NCBI GenBank assembly: GCA_030248195.1
Contig: JASAND010028503.1
Coordinates: 41,024 to 105,023 of the forward strand
DNA from: Trissonchulus latispiculum
Taxonomy: Eukaryota; Nematoda; Enoplea; Enoplida; Ironidae
Reading direction: 5' to 3'
Length of the DNA stretch: 64,000 nucleotides
Shown piece by piece: positions 34,504 to 44,079 of this stretch (position 1 is the first letter of the stretch; the number at the start of each line of letters is the position of its first letter). The notes under the pieces are model-generated. The model was not told the origin of the DNA. It saw only the letters and a list, made by a program, of their open reading frames with translations, and ran no database searches. A program made the translations under genes and the position numbers.

Positions 34504-35530
34504 GTACGACCAAAAAATGTGTGTACAAACTTCGACCGTTTATAGCAGATTAATCTTTGGAGTAAACCCCAACAATGTATATATTTTTAGAATACTCCAG
34601 GACCCGAGATTTCAAAATCCGGAAAAACCCGGAATTCCGGGTTTCATTCACGGAAAATCTAAAATTTCTAGTTTTTCGCCCAATTTTTATCGCAATCAAA
34701 ATTTTGTTTTGAGGATCGAATAGAGCTGGTACCGCTGCATATTTTTGCTCTTAGAAATTTTTCACGAAAATGCACCCAGTTTCCGAAATTCCGGGTTTTC
34801 AGAATTTCCGGAATTTAAAAATTTTTTCCAATAGCCACAAGATGGGCATCATTCGAAAGCTCTTATCGAGCTGAACAACTTTTGTAATCGAATGAACTTT
34901 TGAAAATGCACACAATTCCTGGAATTCGAGAAAACCGGATTTTCCGGATTTAAAAATTTTGTCCAATACCCCACAACATGGGTATCATTCGAACGCTCTT
35001 GATGAGCTAAACAAATTCTGTAATAGGACCAATGTCTGAAAATGCACACAATTCCCGAAATTCACGAATTCCGGATTTCACTCTAGCTTGGAAGGTATTA
35101 GCGAATTTTGAGAATTGGGAATGGGCTAATTTCTGCGAGTTCATTCTATTACAAAAGTTGTTCAGCTCGATAAGAGCTTTCAAATGATACCAATCTTGTG
35201 GGTATTGGAGAAAATTTTTAAAATGTGGAAATTTTGAAAACCCGGAATTCCGGAAATTGGGTGCATTTTCGTGAAAAATTTCTAAGAGCAAAAATATGCA
35301 GCGGGAACAGGTCTATTCGATCCTCAAAACAAAATTTTGATTGCGATAAAAATTGGGCGAAAACTAAAAATTTTAGATTTTCCGTGAATGAAACAGGGAA
35401 TTCCGGATTTTTCCGAATTTTCGAAATCTCTGGTTCCTGAGGATTCTAAAAATATATACATTGTTGTTTACTCCGAAGGTTAATCTGCTATAAACGGTCG
35501 AAGTTTGTACACACATTTTTTGGTCGTACT
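34504..35530. mobile_element. 1-kb fold-back element with CCGGAATTCCGG words
   Basis: The left arm begins AGTACGACCAAAAAATGTGT and the right arm ends with the reverse complement; block after block is mirrored (TTTATAGCAGATTAA, GCAATCAAAATTTTG, AAGCTCTTATCGAGCTGAAC). The centre is near 35017. The left arm also contains two tandem modules of about 165 bp (around 34830-34990), and CCGGAATTCCGG-like words recur throughout. No target duplication is certain. Non-coding. A degenerate relative lies at 36528-37190. Confidence 0.85.
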
Positions 35531-35551
35531 ATAGTAAATAAATTTGCGAGG

Positions 35552-36320
35552 AGCTGACCTTCAGGGGCCTGAATTTTCCGGCCCGGCCCGTAAAAATTTC
35601 ACCTCGGCCCGGCCCGGCCCGTTTGAAACATTTTCGACCTCGGCCCGGCCCGGCGCGCTCCAACTTAGGACCGGCCCGTAAGCTCAAAAGTTGAGCCCGG
35701 CCCGGCCCGGGCCCGTTTTTGCTAATTTTTTGTCGTTAGCCAAAATAAAAGTAAGGGTTTAAAATGCATAGAATTTTCTTCCTGATCGCAGATACCATTT
35801 TTAAACGATTTCTCGTAGCTCATGTTTATTTTGAGCGATTAAGAACAGTCAGCGGTTCCGTTCTTGGTTATACGGAAGAATTCACTGACTGACCAGCTTC
35901 GTTGATTCAAATATAACTTGCAATTAATTAGGAAGAAGGCATACTTTCCAAATATTAAAAATAATTATATAAATAACGTAATTTCAGACGCTAATGTACA
36001 AATCCTAGCTAAATGTTACGTTATGTAAACACAAATAATCTAACTGCTAGTAACTCTGACAGAGAAAGGAAATCAAGTCAGGTCGGACGAAAACAGCAAT
36101 GATTATTCAAAATTATATTTGGAAAATACTAAAATCTCCAGTATAAATTGCCGAAACTAAAAAGAAGACACAACCTCCTAATGAAAATAGCAGGCCCGGC
36201 CCGAAGCCCAACCCGTTCTAGTACTCAGCCCGCACCCATATTTTTCCTACCTCGGCCATGCCCGGCCCGGCCCGTTTCACGTGCCTTTCGTGCTTACGGG
36301 CCTGAGTGAAGGTCTGGGAA
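35552..36320. repeat. Element filled with GGCCCGGCCCG words
   Basis: Dense GGCCCGGCCCG words cluster in the first 170 bp (35575-35720) and the last 130 bp (36190-36310), flanking an AT-rich middle, in the same style as the GC-word hAT elements at 55439-55845 and 61039-61721. The ends carry inverted GACCTTCA-like and CAGG(G/C)CC motifs. I could not identify a target duplication, so exact limits are approximate. Confidence 0.6.
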
Positions 36321-36527
36321 GAGCAATTTGGAATGATTTTTATAAAGCAGCCTTGACTGGGCGACCTAATGTAATGGGATGAGCCGGGGATAAAATCATT
36401 AAGCTAAATACCACTGCTAGGACTAGCGCAACTGTAAGCAAACCGCAATAACAATATATATATATATAAATTAAAAATAATATATTAAATGCCTTTGACA
36501 ATCTCTGCCATTGGTTGCTTGCGAAAA

Positions 36528-37190
36528 AATCCGAGATTCCGAGCTTCACTTAGGGAAAATTTTAAATTTTGGTTTTTCGCCTAATTTTTATCGCAATCAA
36601 AATTTTGTTTCCACGGTGGAATAGAACTGGTCTGCATGCACATGTTTGGTCTTACAAATGCCACCTCATCCCAGTCTGTATTCCAGTTAGGGGTAGTGCC
36701 AGCTTAGATCTTACAAACTTAACGAAAATGCACCGAACTTTCCGAAATTTTGGAGTTTTTTTAATTTTCTGGAGTTTGAAAATTTTTACCAATCACAACA
36801 GGATGGATATCCTTCGAAAGCACTTAACGAGCCGAACAATTTATCTGATAGAATAAAGTCTTGAAAGTGCACTCAGTTCCCGAAATCAGCGAATACTTGA
36901 TTTTGCAGATTTCAAAAATTTCTCCACTGCTCCACAATATGGGTATCGCTTTGATGCTTTTGATAACCTGAACAACTTTTCTAATAGAGCCGACAAAATA
37001 CTTCCTCAAGAAAGGCTCCCACTTTTCGGGATCTACGAAAAACTCCTTACTAGAGTTGAACTTAGCTTTAATAAATTCGAGAATTTGGAGCATTTTAAAT
37101 ACTGGTTTTATTATAAGGTTTGTTCAGCAAATGAAGAGCATTCAAATTATATCCATTGTGTGGGGTATTGGCAGAAATTATTATTAATAT
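36528..37190. repeat. Degenerate relative of the 34504-35530 fold-back element
   Basis: Shared blocks with the fold-back element include TTTTTCGCCTAATTTTTATC, GCAATCAAAATTTTGTTT, ATGGGTATC and GAACAACTTTTCTAATAGA, in the same order as its left arm, followed near 37083 by part of the right-arm sequence. Substitutions and indels are numerous, so this is an older insertion. Confidence 0.65.
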
Positions 37191-37777
37191 TTTTAGCATC
37201 AGCACTGACAATTATGTATAATAATAAATCATCTTTTGCAATGAGATTTTACAATATCAGAACTAAATTTGTATAAACTAAACGAAAATTCTGAAATTTT
37301 AATAGTGGAACCTAACTGGATTCAAAAATGTTTCGGAAAAGTATGCTCTAACCCGGAGAGTGTCTCAGTTTTGCTTTGGTTTTGGGTAGTTCCAGGTATC
37401 CGGGTCTCAACTTTTGTACTTGAGCCCATATCTACTAGGATCATGATTAGCAAATCAACAAGCTTGTGGTGGTCAAATGAAAGTAAAAAGAGGAAAAAAT
37501 TAGCAGCAATAAAATATTTAATTTGTTTCGGGTTGAGTCACGAAACGACTGCCGCAATTAGGTTTGGTGAGCGAGCCAGATATAAACCGGAAAGCTAAAG
37601 ACTTCCGGATTCGGAAAAATTTGTACATTCTACTTTCCTTAGCAGACTTTGCGCGCTTCCCTATGGACTTTAGACAGCACATACAACGCTTAACCGGCTA
37701 CAAACTACTTAAGAATCAAAGTAATAAACTTTTAACAAAGAGTAAATAATTGCAAAAATGTAAACCACTGTAGGATT

Positions 37778-38219
37778 TCTCTTCTTTTCACTGTAAAACC
37801 GGGCTTCGACCAGATTACGCGAATGATCTCCCGATTGGGGTGGGGTCCCCATAGCATACCCCTCGCCGTTCGGATGGGGGGGGGGGGTCCCAACAGTTAG
37901 TGAGGCTGAAGAAACCCCCCCCGTTTGAGAGATTCTAGCCTTGTAGAGGGATTTCCGTTTGGGGTGTTGCCAATTGAAGTGACCCCCCACCCAAATCAGG
38001 GCTCTTTTAGCGATCCCCCGCGGTGACCATTCTCACAAGGTTCGTTTCAGTTTTTTCACCTGCCCTCAAACTTGAAGGGTTTCTACAATTTGATTGGCTT
38101 AGGTGACTTCCCCCGTAAAGAGAGGGACAATGTTCTGTCTACCCTAAACGGGGGGATTTTCGTATTCTGGTCGGAGCTCCAACTACACTCTAGTGGCTTA
38201 CTCTTCTTCTAATATGCAG
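37778..38219. mobile_element. Diverged copy of the long-ended MITE at 20108-20698
   Basis: The right end reads CTCTAGTGGCTTACTCTTCT and continues TCTAATATG, as in the 20-kb copy. The left part shares TTACGCGAATG and the following G-run blocks. The interior again holds CCCCGTTTG and GGGGTCCCC-type words. The left inverted end is decayed and a target duplication is not evident, consistent with an older copy. Confidence 0.65.
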
Positions 38220-38848
38220 TGCAATTTAGCGCTCCTAATTTTGCTTACAGTATACATCATCCTAAAAGTCTGACCTCCGTTTATGCAGCATATTAGCTAT
38301 ACGCTATGCTTATACGAGTTGCGTGGTCCCTATACTGATCTGTATACTGAAATGTATGTATTAAAATACTGATGTGTATTAGTGATGGGCTGTTTACACA
38401 GCTGAATCGGTGGTTGATCTGAGAATCATCAAAACCTCATTCTGAGCTACAAATTGGCTTCCCAGCTTATATTTATTGTTGCCTTTTTAATTATAAATTG
38501 ATAGTTCTCAAAAATAACATTGGCTTAGCACAATATGACATAAAATGTTTTCGCCATGTTAGCCAGTCTTCGCCGGACCCGTTCTGCCAGCCATATTGGT
38601 AAATCTGACATTGACATTTTGTTGTAATGTTGCTACCTCATAATTTCTAAAGTGCATTTTAGTACAGTGGTTGTATTTCCGACTTCGATTTGTTATGTCT
38701 GTGGTTTGCTTCCTGGTAGAGAGGAATTCTTGCTCGATTACAAAAGAGTGAAAATGACATTTTAAAAGGAAAGGTAATCGAGTGTTGATGTTCAACCCTT
38801 AAATGCATAACTTGGGTCAAATTGGCCCACCTCCTTGTTAAAATAGCT
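38220..38848. other. No gene seen
   Basis: No recognised gene. A sequence TAGTGATGGGC at about 38379 resembles a hAT terminus but no partner end was found. Confidence 0.45.
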
Positions 38849-38949
38849 GTATACAGTGTAGAATTGTCATCCGACGACCTCTTGTGGCATCCTACAAATC
38901 GCTGGTACAACCAATAACCAAGGCAAAGTCGCTGGAAAATTCTTCAACA
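38849..38949 (-). repeat. 3' LTR, first 101 bp only
   Basis: This segment is identical over 101 bp to 42912-43012. Beyond GTATAC at 38849 the similarity stops, while the 5' LTR continues for another 197 bp. The 3' LTR is therefore truncated, and the target-site duplication cannot be checked on this side. A GAAGAAAAA tract, read on the minus strand just before the LTR start, is the probable polypurine tract. Confidence 0.85.
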
Positions 38950-39553
38950 ATTTTTCTTCAACAATAAAAATAAGCAAGTGTTACATCAATAAAATGCAGT
39001 AGCGAAATATGTGAACCAAATCATAAAAACACAAAAATTATAGAGCTACTACAAAACGTGGAATTATGAACGTATGGACCACTTTGAGCTTTTCCGCAGT
39101 TTCAAGCTTCCAATTCGCAACAAACAAAGATTTCTCTACAAAACAAACAGAAAGTTTCTAAACTGAAAGAATTAGGTTGCCAGTCAAGTATTAACCGTAC
39201 ACCTTTACAGAAGCCAGGACGCCTCAGTGATACCGCCAATACTTGCACTTTGGCAAAAGCCTAACTCCTCCATTTCCGACACAACGAAGTGTGTATATTG
39301 CCTTTTGGAGAAGCCAGTACGCCTCGGCAATTCCACTTCGTCATGTTCTACTACGTAAGACTACTAGTAAGAATGCAAGACGGCTCAAGGTGCAATGGGC
39401 TACTAGATTTGTGTTGCCGACCCTGCTTTCGCGTTTAGTCATTGACGACGACTGAACGAATTGCCTAACCAGAAGAAGAAAAAGGACAGCGAAACGAGGA
39501 GAAATGGCGCCATAGTTTGACAGAAGAAAACTGGATAAACTATTCGTCAGCAT

Positions 39554-41388
39554 CTAAACTACCAGCCGTAAATTATTGATGTGAGAGACAAACTCTTCAC
39601 CAGTGTCGGGATCTTCGACTAAGTAATTTACAGGAGACGTTTTCGCACGCACAACCAACACTTTCCTTAGGCGAACTAAGTGCTCTTCAAACGTAGCTGA
39701 GTAAATTATGATATCATCGATGTAAACTAAACACGTTTTCCACTGTAAACCCCTAAGCACAAATTGCATCATCCGTTGGAACGTAGCTGCGGCGTTGCAT
39801 AGTCCGAAAGGCATAACGTTGAAGTGGTACAAACCACTCTGACAAATAAAAGCTGTCTTCTCCTTATCCTCCTCGGCCATTGGAATTTGCCAATAACCAG
39901 AACAAAGGTCTAAGCAAGTAAAATACTTTGACGTCCCTAGAGCGTCTAATGATTCATCTACACGCGGAATTGGATGAGAATCCTTACGCGTGATGTCATT
40001 CAGACGACGAAAGTCGATACAAAACCGATCCGAACCGTCTTTTTTCTTGACGATAACTACGGGTGCTGCCCATGGACTTGTAGACGGACTGATTACCCCT
40101 CGCTCAAGCATTGTTTCGATGTTGTCACTTATAACTTTTTTGCGTGCTTCAGGCTCCCGATAGTGCTGCAATTTAATCGGAGGAGAACTCCCTGTTTCAA
40201 TTCGATGTTCAATGACGGTGGTTTTACCAACGTCTTTGTCATCTTTAGAAAACCTGTCCTCAAACTCACAAAGCAAAGACTTTAACTGCTCCATCTCATC
40301 AGCTGACAAGTGGCCGCTAAGCCCGTTTAACTTAACACCAGTGGGAAGCGTTGATTTTTGGTCATCCGGGAGAAGCGCATTACACGTCGCCACGTTAGCA
40401 TATTCACTGTCGCTCAGTTGCCGAACTTCGCCGCCGTGGAAACTAACTTCGCCCAATGAAGTACCCTTCTTAAGTCTTATCGGCTTCTCACCCAAATTAG
40501 CCAAACGTATTGGAATTACGTCTGAGTTTCGTACAAGAGCTCTAGCGATAACTGGTTGCTTTTGGGAAGCTCTACGAAACTGGGGCAACGGTTCAAAAAG
40601 TAAGGTGTCTGCATCGTGCACATTACCATCCAGCACGGCGGGCACAACAAACTCAGTGAAAGGAGTCAGGGTCAAAGATTCTGACAACAGAACTGCTGCT
40701 GAAAAAGAACGGCTAGATTGCTTTGAAACAGAACGACTACCTAAATGATAAAAGTGTTTCAGGGATTTGCCCAAAGAATTCAGTTGAGAAGACTGTCCGC
40801 CGTAGAAATTACGCAGAGAATTAACTGCCTCGCCAGTTCGCGTAATGGCGGAGCTTACTTCAGAAAGCTTAGCGGAAGAATCCACTATCAACTCCCGATT
40901 TACTAAATCCAGCTGAAAAGGTTTCCCATAAAGAAAATTTGTTCCAAGGATAACGTCAAACCGACAGTTTTTAACAACATAAAAAGAACAATCATAGGAA
41001 CGATTCGCTAGTGCCACGCGGGATTTAATTATGCCAAGAACGACTAGAGGACTGCCGGTCACTCCCACTGGACTACAGCACAAGGAACGCTCAAGAGAAG
41101 GACAACTAGGTAAGCTTTTCCAAAAAGATTCACTAACAACAGAAATACTAGAACCGGTATCAATCAAAACATCAGAAGCAACAGAATCAACAAAGCCGCG
41201 AATAATAAATGGACTACTAACTAAAGAAAAATTATTAACAGATGCAGAAATCATACTAGAAATACAAAAACAAAAAGAACACAGAGAAGAATCATCGCCC
41301 GGGCAAAGAAATTGATTACGATTAGAAAAGAAACAATCATCTGCACAGCCAAACCCCTCACTCGCTCTAGCCAAGGAAGGGCCGACTA
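39554..41388 (-). CDS. pol: Retrotransposon pol with protease and partial reverse transcriptase, in-frame internal deletion
   Basis: The frame is entered by -1 frameshifting at the gag end. The aspartic protease active site is LIDTGSSISVVSES, followed by a linker with FDVILGTNFLYG. The reverse transcriptase shows SPWAAPVVIVKKKDGSDRFC, CLDLCSGYWQIPM, FGLCNAAATF and the catalytic YIDD in CLVYIDDIIIYS. Directly after EEHLVRLRKVLVV the sequence jumps to SPVNYLVEDPDTGEEFVSHI, which resembles the very end of gypsy-type pol, and stops. The connection, RNase H and integrase domains are absent although the frame stays open, so a deletion of a multiple of three (or a compensated one) joined the two parts. 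The encoded protein could at most process and start, not integrate. Confidence 0.88.
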
Positions 41389-42462
41389 GTTTCCCAAACC
41401 AGAACCTCCTCCACGACGACCTCTACCACTTCTACCTCTGCCATAGCCATTCCATTGCCTTCTGCCACGGAAAGTCTGATTGGGACAACGCGATGCAAAG
41501 TGCCCCGAAGCACCACAGATATAGCAGGAATTACCCCCTGAAAAACTCTGAGTATAGAACGAATGCGGTGCCTGAAAATTCCCGCTTGCGCTTTGAGCAG
41601 CTGTCATTTGACCTAATTGTTGGGTCAGAGTACCCAAAGACATAGTTAACTGCTCTAGTTTGTCTTCGACTTTCGGCAAACGATGAGAAGAAAGATCAGC
41701 AGCTGAATCGGGCGGGATTGCAGCAACTGCAGTAGCCTTTTGCATTGCATCTAATGACTTCAAAATTTTACCGTTTTGCTCGTGCATCTGATTGAAACGT
41801 TTTTCTAGTTTCACTACCGCAGAATCACCCGAAGAAGGCGGAAACATTTTAAAGGAGAATTCCTCTTTTCTAGCAATTTCGATAGCTTTGGCCAAAGTAT
41901 TTGGATTCTGCTTCAGTAACGCTTTTCGAATATATGGAAGGGACTGATTTTGTAAAATCAAAATCAGTTCCTTCTCACGAGACTCTGCCGTTAAACCAGG
42001 TCTCGCGACATCGAGCATCCGCTCAATTTTGTCTAAGAAGCTTGAAACTGTTTCTGAATCCCCTTGAACGCATTCTCGCAATTCACACCACTTTAAACAG
42101 GCCTCATTTGGAGGATACAGCTGAGCAATAAAAGCTTGTTTCACGTTATCACATGTGCTCCTTTGCTCCTCATTTAACCTAGCAAACATCCTAGCAGCCA
42201 TTCCTTCCAAAAATGAAGGGAGAATACGAATTTTGTCAGCGGGTGTCCACCTTTGGGCATTTGCGTATCTATCAAAGCTATCAAACCATTCGCGCACGTC
42301 TTCATTATTACTACAGTTCAAGCGAGGGAGAGAAGGACAAGCTACAAACGAAACCACAGGAGGGATGGCTGCTTGAACGTTAATTTGTGGATCCTGCTGC
42401 ATTCTAATTTGATCAAAATTTAACCCCAAATTTTGAATTTCCCGTCTTCCAATCCTAGACAT
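41386..42462 (-). CDS. gag: Retrotransposon gag with CCHC zinc knuckle
   Basis: A 358-codon frame from ATG at 42462 (MSRIGRREIQNLG) to TAG at 41386-41388. The middle has the helical capsid-like region (NEDVREWFDSFDRYANAQR, LPSFLEGMAARMFARL, QLYPPNEACLKWCELRE). The C-terminal part has one zinc knuckle CYICGASGHFASRC (spacing C-2-C-4-H-4-C) and an arginine/glycine-rich tail (GRRQWNGYGRGRSGRGRRGG) for RNA binding. It assembles the element's particle. The frame appears intact. About 250 bp of leader lie between the primer site and the start codon. Confidence 0.9.
   Translation of the reverse strand: MSRIGRREIQNLGLNFDQIRMQQDPQINVQAAIPPVVSFVACPSLPRLNCSNNEDVREWFDSFDRYANAQRWTPADKIRILPSFLEGMAARMFARLNEEQRSTCDNVKQAFIAQLYPPNEACLKWCELRECVQGDSETVSSFLDKIERMLDVARPGLTAESREKELILILQNQSLPYIRKALLKQNPNTLAKAIEIARKEEFSFKMFPPSSGDSAVVKLEKRFNQMHEQNGKILKSLDAMQKATAVAAIPPDSAADLSSHRLPKVEDKLEQLTMSLGTLTQQLGQMTAAQSASGNFQAPHSFYTQSFSGGNSCYICGASGHFASRCPNQTFRGRRQWNGYGRGRSGRGRRGGGSGLGN
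41389..41395 (-). promoter_or_regulatory. Predicted -1 ribosomal frameshift site GGGAAAC
   Basis: On the minus strand gag ends TTG GGA AAC TAG. The seven bases GGGAAAC fit the X-XXY-YYZ slippery pattern in the gag frame and lie immediately before the stop. A -1 slip gives GGG AAA CTA GTC, which continues into the open pol frame. A GC-rich segment with a possible CCCTT...GAGGGG pairing follows within 30 bases and could act as the stimulating structure; folding was not computed. Confidence 0.75.
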
Positions 42463-42694
42463 ATCATTTTAACAACTGCTCCGGTTCACATATTTCGTAC
42501 CTGTCATATTTATGTTAACGAAGCGTCTCAGTTGTTATTTCAATCGTTTTCCAAATAAGCTGATCTTCTGAAAGGATCGACGTCTTTCCACTCAGTCTCT
42601 CAAACAGCAGGGAAAATTACATGACCATCCATGCAGGAGAAGCCACCATCAAGGAAACCCAAAAATAGGAAATAAGAGCAGGGCCGGCTGCCGC

Positions 42695-42712
42695 TTCCCG
42701 GCCGATGCACCA
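42695..42712 (-). promoter_or_regulatory. Primer-binding site for tRNA-Gly
   Basis: The plus strand here reads TTCCCGGCCGATGCACCA, which equals the 3' end of a eukaryotic tRNA-Gly(GCC) with its CCA. On the element strand this is its complement, starting TGGTGCATCGG two bases after the CA end of the LTR. It fixes the 5' LTR end at 42715. Confidence 0.88.
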
Positions 42713-42714
42713 AA

Positions 42715-43012
42715 TGCAGTGCCTCTTCCGTCGTTAAATGCTGCAGTTAATCTGACGATGTTCCAATGCAAACACTTTTATTGGGCATAAGCTATCAAAT
42801 AACAAGATGATCACAAGAGTATGCAGTAGTAGTTGTAGTACGAAGTATGTGATCAGAACTCCAGAAAAATCTAAACTCTTTTTTCTAGTTTCTTAGGTCT
42901 TTTACGCTACAGTATACAGTGTAGAATTGTCATCCGACGACCTCTTGTGGCATCCTACAAATCGCTGGTACAACCAATAACCAAGGCAAAGTCGCTGGAA
43001 AATTCTTCAACA
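42715..43012 (-). repeat. 5' LTR, 298 bp
   Basis: On the minus strand the LTR starts TGTTGAAGAATTTTCC and ends GGCACTGCA, with the canonical TG...CA termini, followed after two bases by the primer-binding site. The first 101 bp are identical to the truncated 3' LTR. Promoter and poly(A) signals were not pinned down. Confidence 0.85.
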
Positions 43013-44079
43013 ATTTTAATGACTCAATTTGGTTCAATGTCCAGTCAGTTTATTTATCCACTCTTTTCTCCCTAGATACATACAGTTTCTAATTGAGTGC
43101 ATAATTAATGTAAGCTTATTCAAAGGAACCTTAACCTTTTTAGGTTGCACCCTTCCTGACAAAGATCCTGCTTCCGACCCTATATTTGTGACAACGTCCA
43201 GTTCAGATGGAGTTATTTCTCGTTCACTCCAAACCTTTCACACCCAGGCAAGTAGCCTATACCTGTATAGTTTTCTGTACAATGCTCAATTATCCCAAGA
43301 GTACATAATACATAAGAGTAATGTGAAGAATCAACATCTATTACATAATCACTATCTAAATTATTGTGAAACCTTTTAATAAGAAAACTACGATTTATTG
43401 AGAGGGTGACATATTTTCAGGACGAATCGTTACTTGCTCGAAACTGCTGCCATTGCAATAGACGAGCGTCTTCCTATCAATTTGCCGCGGTGCTGATTGC
43501 GGCTTGCTCCATAGCAGTCCTAGGAAGTATATGGCTCGCAGATGGTAAAAGATTTTTGAGATTAAACTGAAGTTTGACACAAAAATTTGTGTAGAAAACC
43601 GACTACTTGTGCAGTAGGAATTTAATACTCACCCATGGTAGCTCCGGCTAAAGAGCCATGGCTCATTTTCTTGCTAAGTAAAACTTGAAAGTGTTCCTAA
43701 AACATTGAACGGAAAATAATTCTTATATTAAAAGATGCTCTTTCAGCAGCCACAAAAGCCTGTGTGGTTTTTGAAATTTTAGATAGTTTACAGTGGAAAC
43801 GACGCCTACGAATTCATGATAAAAGAGGTAATTGATAATTTGAATATTAAGTTTATCAGTTAGTCGATTTGATTAAAGAAAAATATCATGTCTGATAAAC
43901 TCTGATATCTGATGATATACCTAGTTAAGATTGCATAGCTCGTTCAGTTAGCTTTGGATTAAACAATTACCAGGTATTCCCATCCTATTCAGGTGACAGC
44001 ATGGAATTCTCAAAAAAAATTTTTCATTTTGTTTTCATTTCATTTTGTTTTCATTTCTTTTTTTTCTTTTCATTTTTCT
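43013..44079. other. No gene seen; terminal fragment of the CAAGAGTACATAATA MITE near 43291
   Basis: CAAGAGTACATAATACATAAGAG at about 43291 matches the MITE family end but no second end is visible nearby. The open frames at 43029-43379 and 43395-43580 have no recognisable domain. Confidence 0.4.

Larger units (their letters stand above)
38849..43012 (-). mobile_element. Ty3/gypsy-type LTR retrotransposon, internally deleted
   Basis: Read on the minus strand: 5' LTR 43012-42715, tRNA-Gly primer-binding site 42712-42695, gag 42462-41386, frameshift site 41395-41389, pol to 39554, about 600 bp of non-coding sequence, a purine-rich tract (GAAGAAAAA) and a truncated 3' LTR 38949-38849. Pol order protease then reverse transcriptase, the F/Y-IDD active site and the trace of a C-terminal integrase-end segment place it in Metaviridae-type elements. 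RNase H and nearly all of integrase are missing, so it is non-autonomous. The LTR parts that can be compared are identical, which indicates a recent insertion. Confidence 0.9.

Noticed and set aside
38379..38400. Start of a hAT element (TAGTGATGGGC)
   Set aside because: No inverted partner end or 8-bp duplication could be found.
41031..42376. Plus-strand frames of 73-94 codons across gag and pol
   Set aside because: Antisense shadows of the retrotransposon genes.
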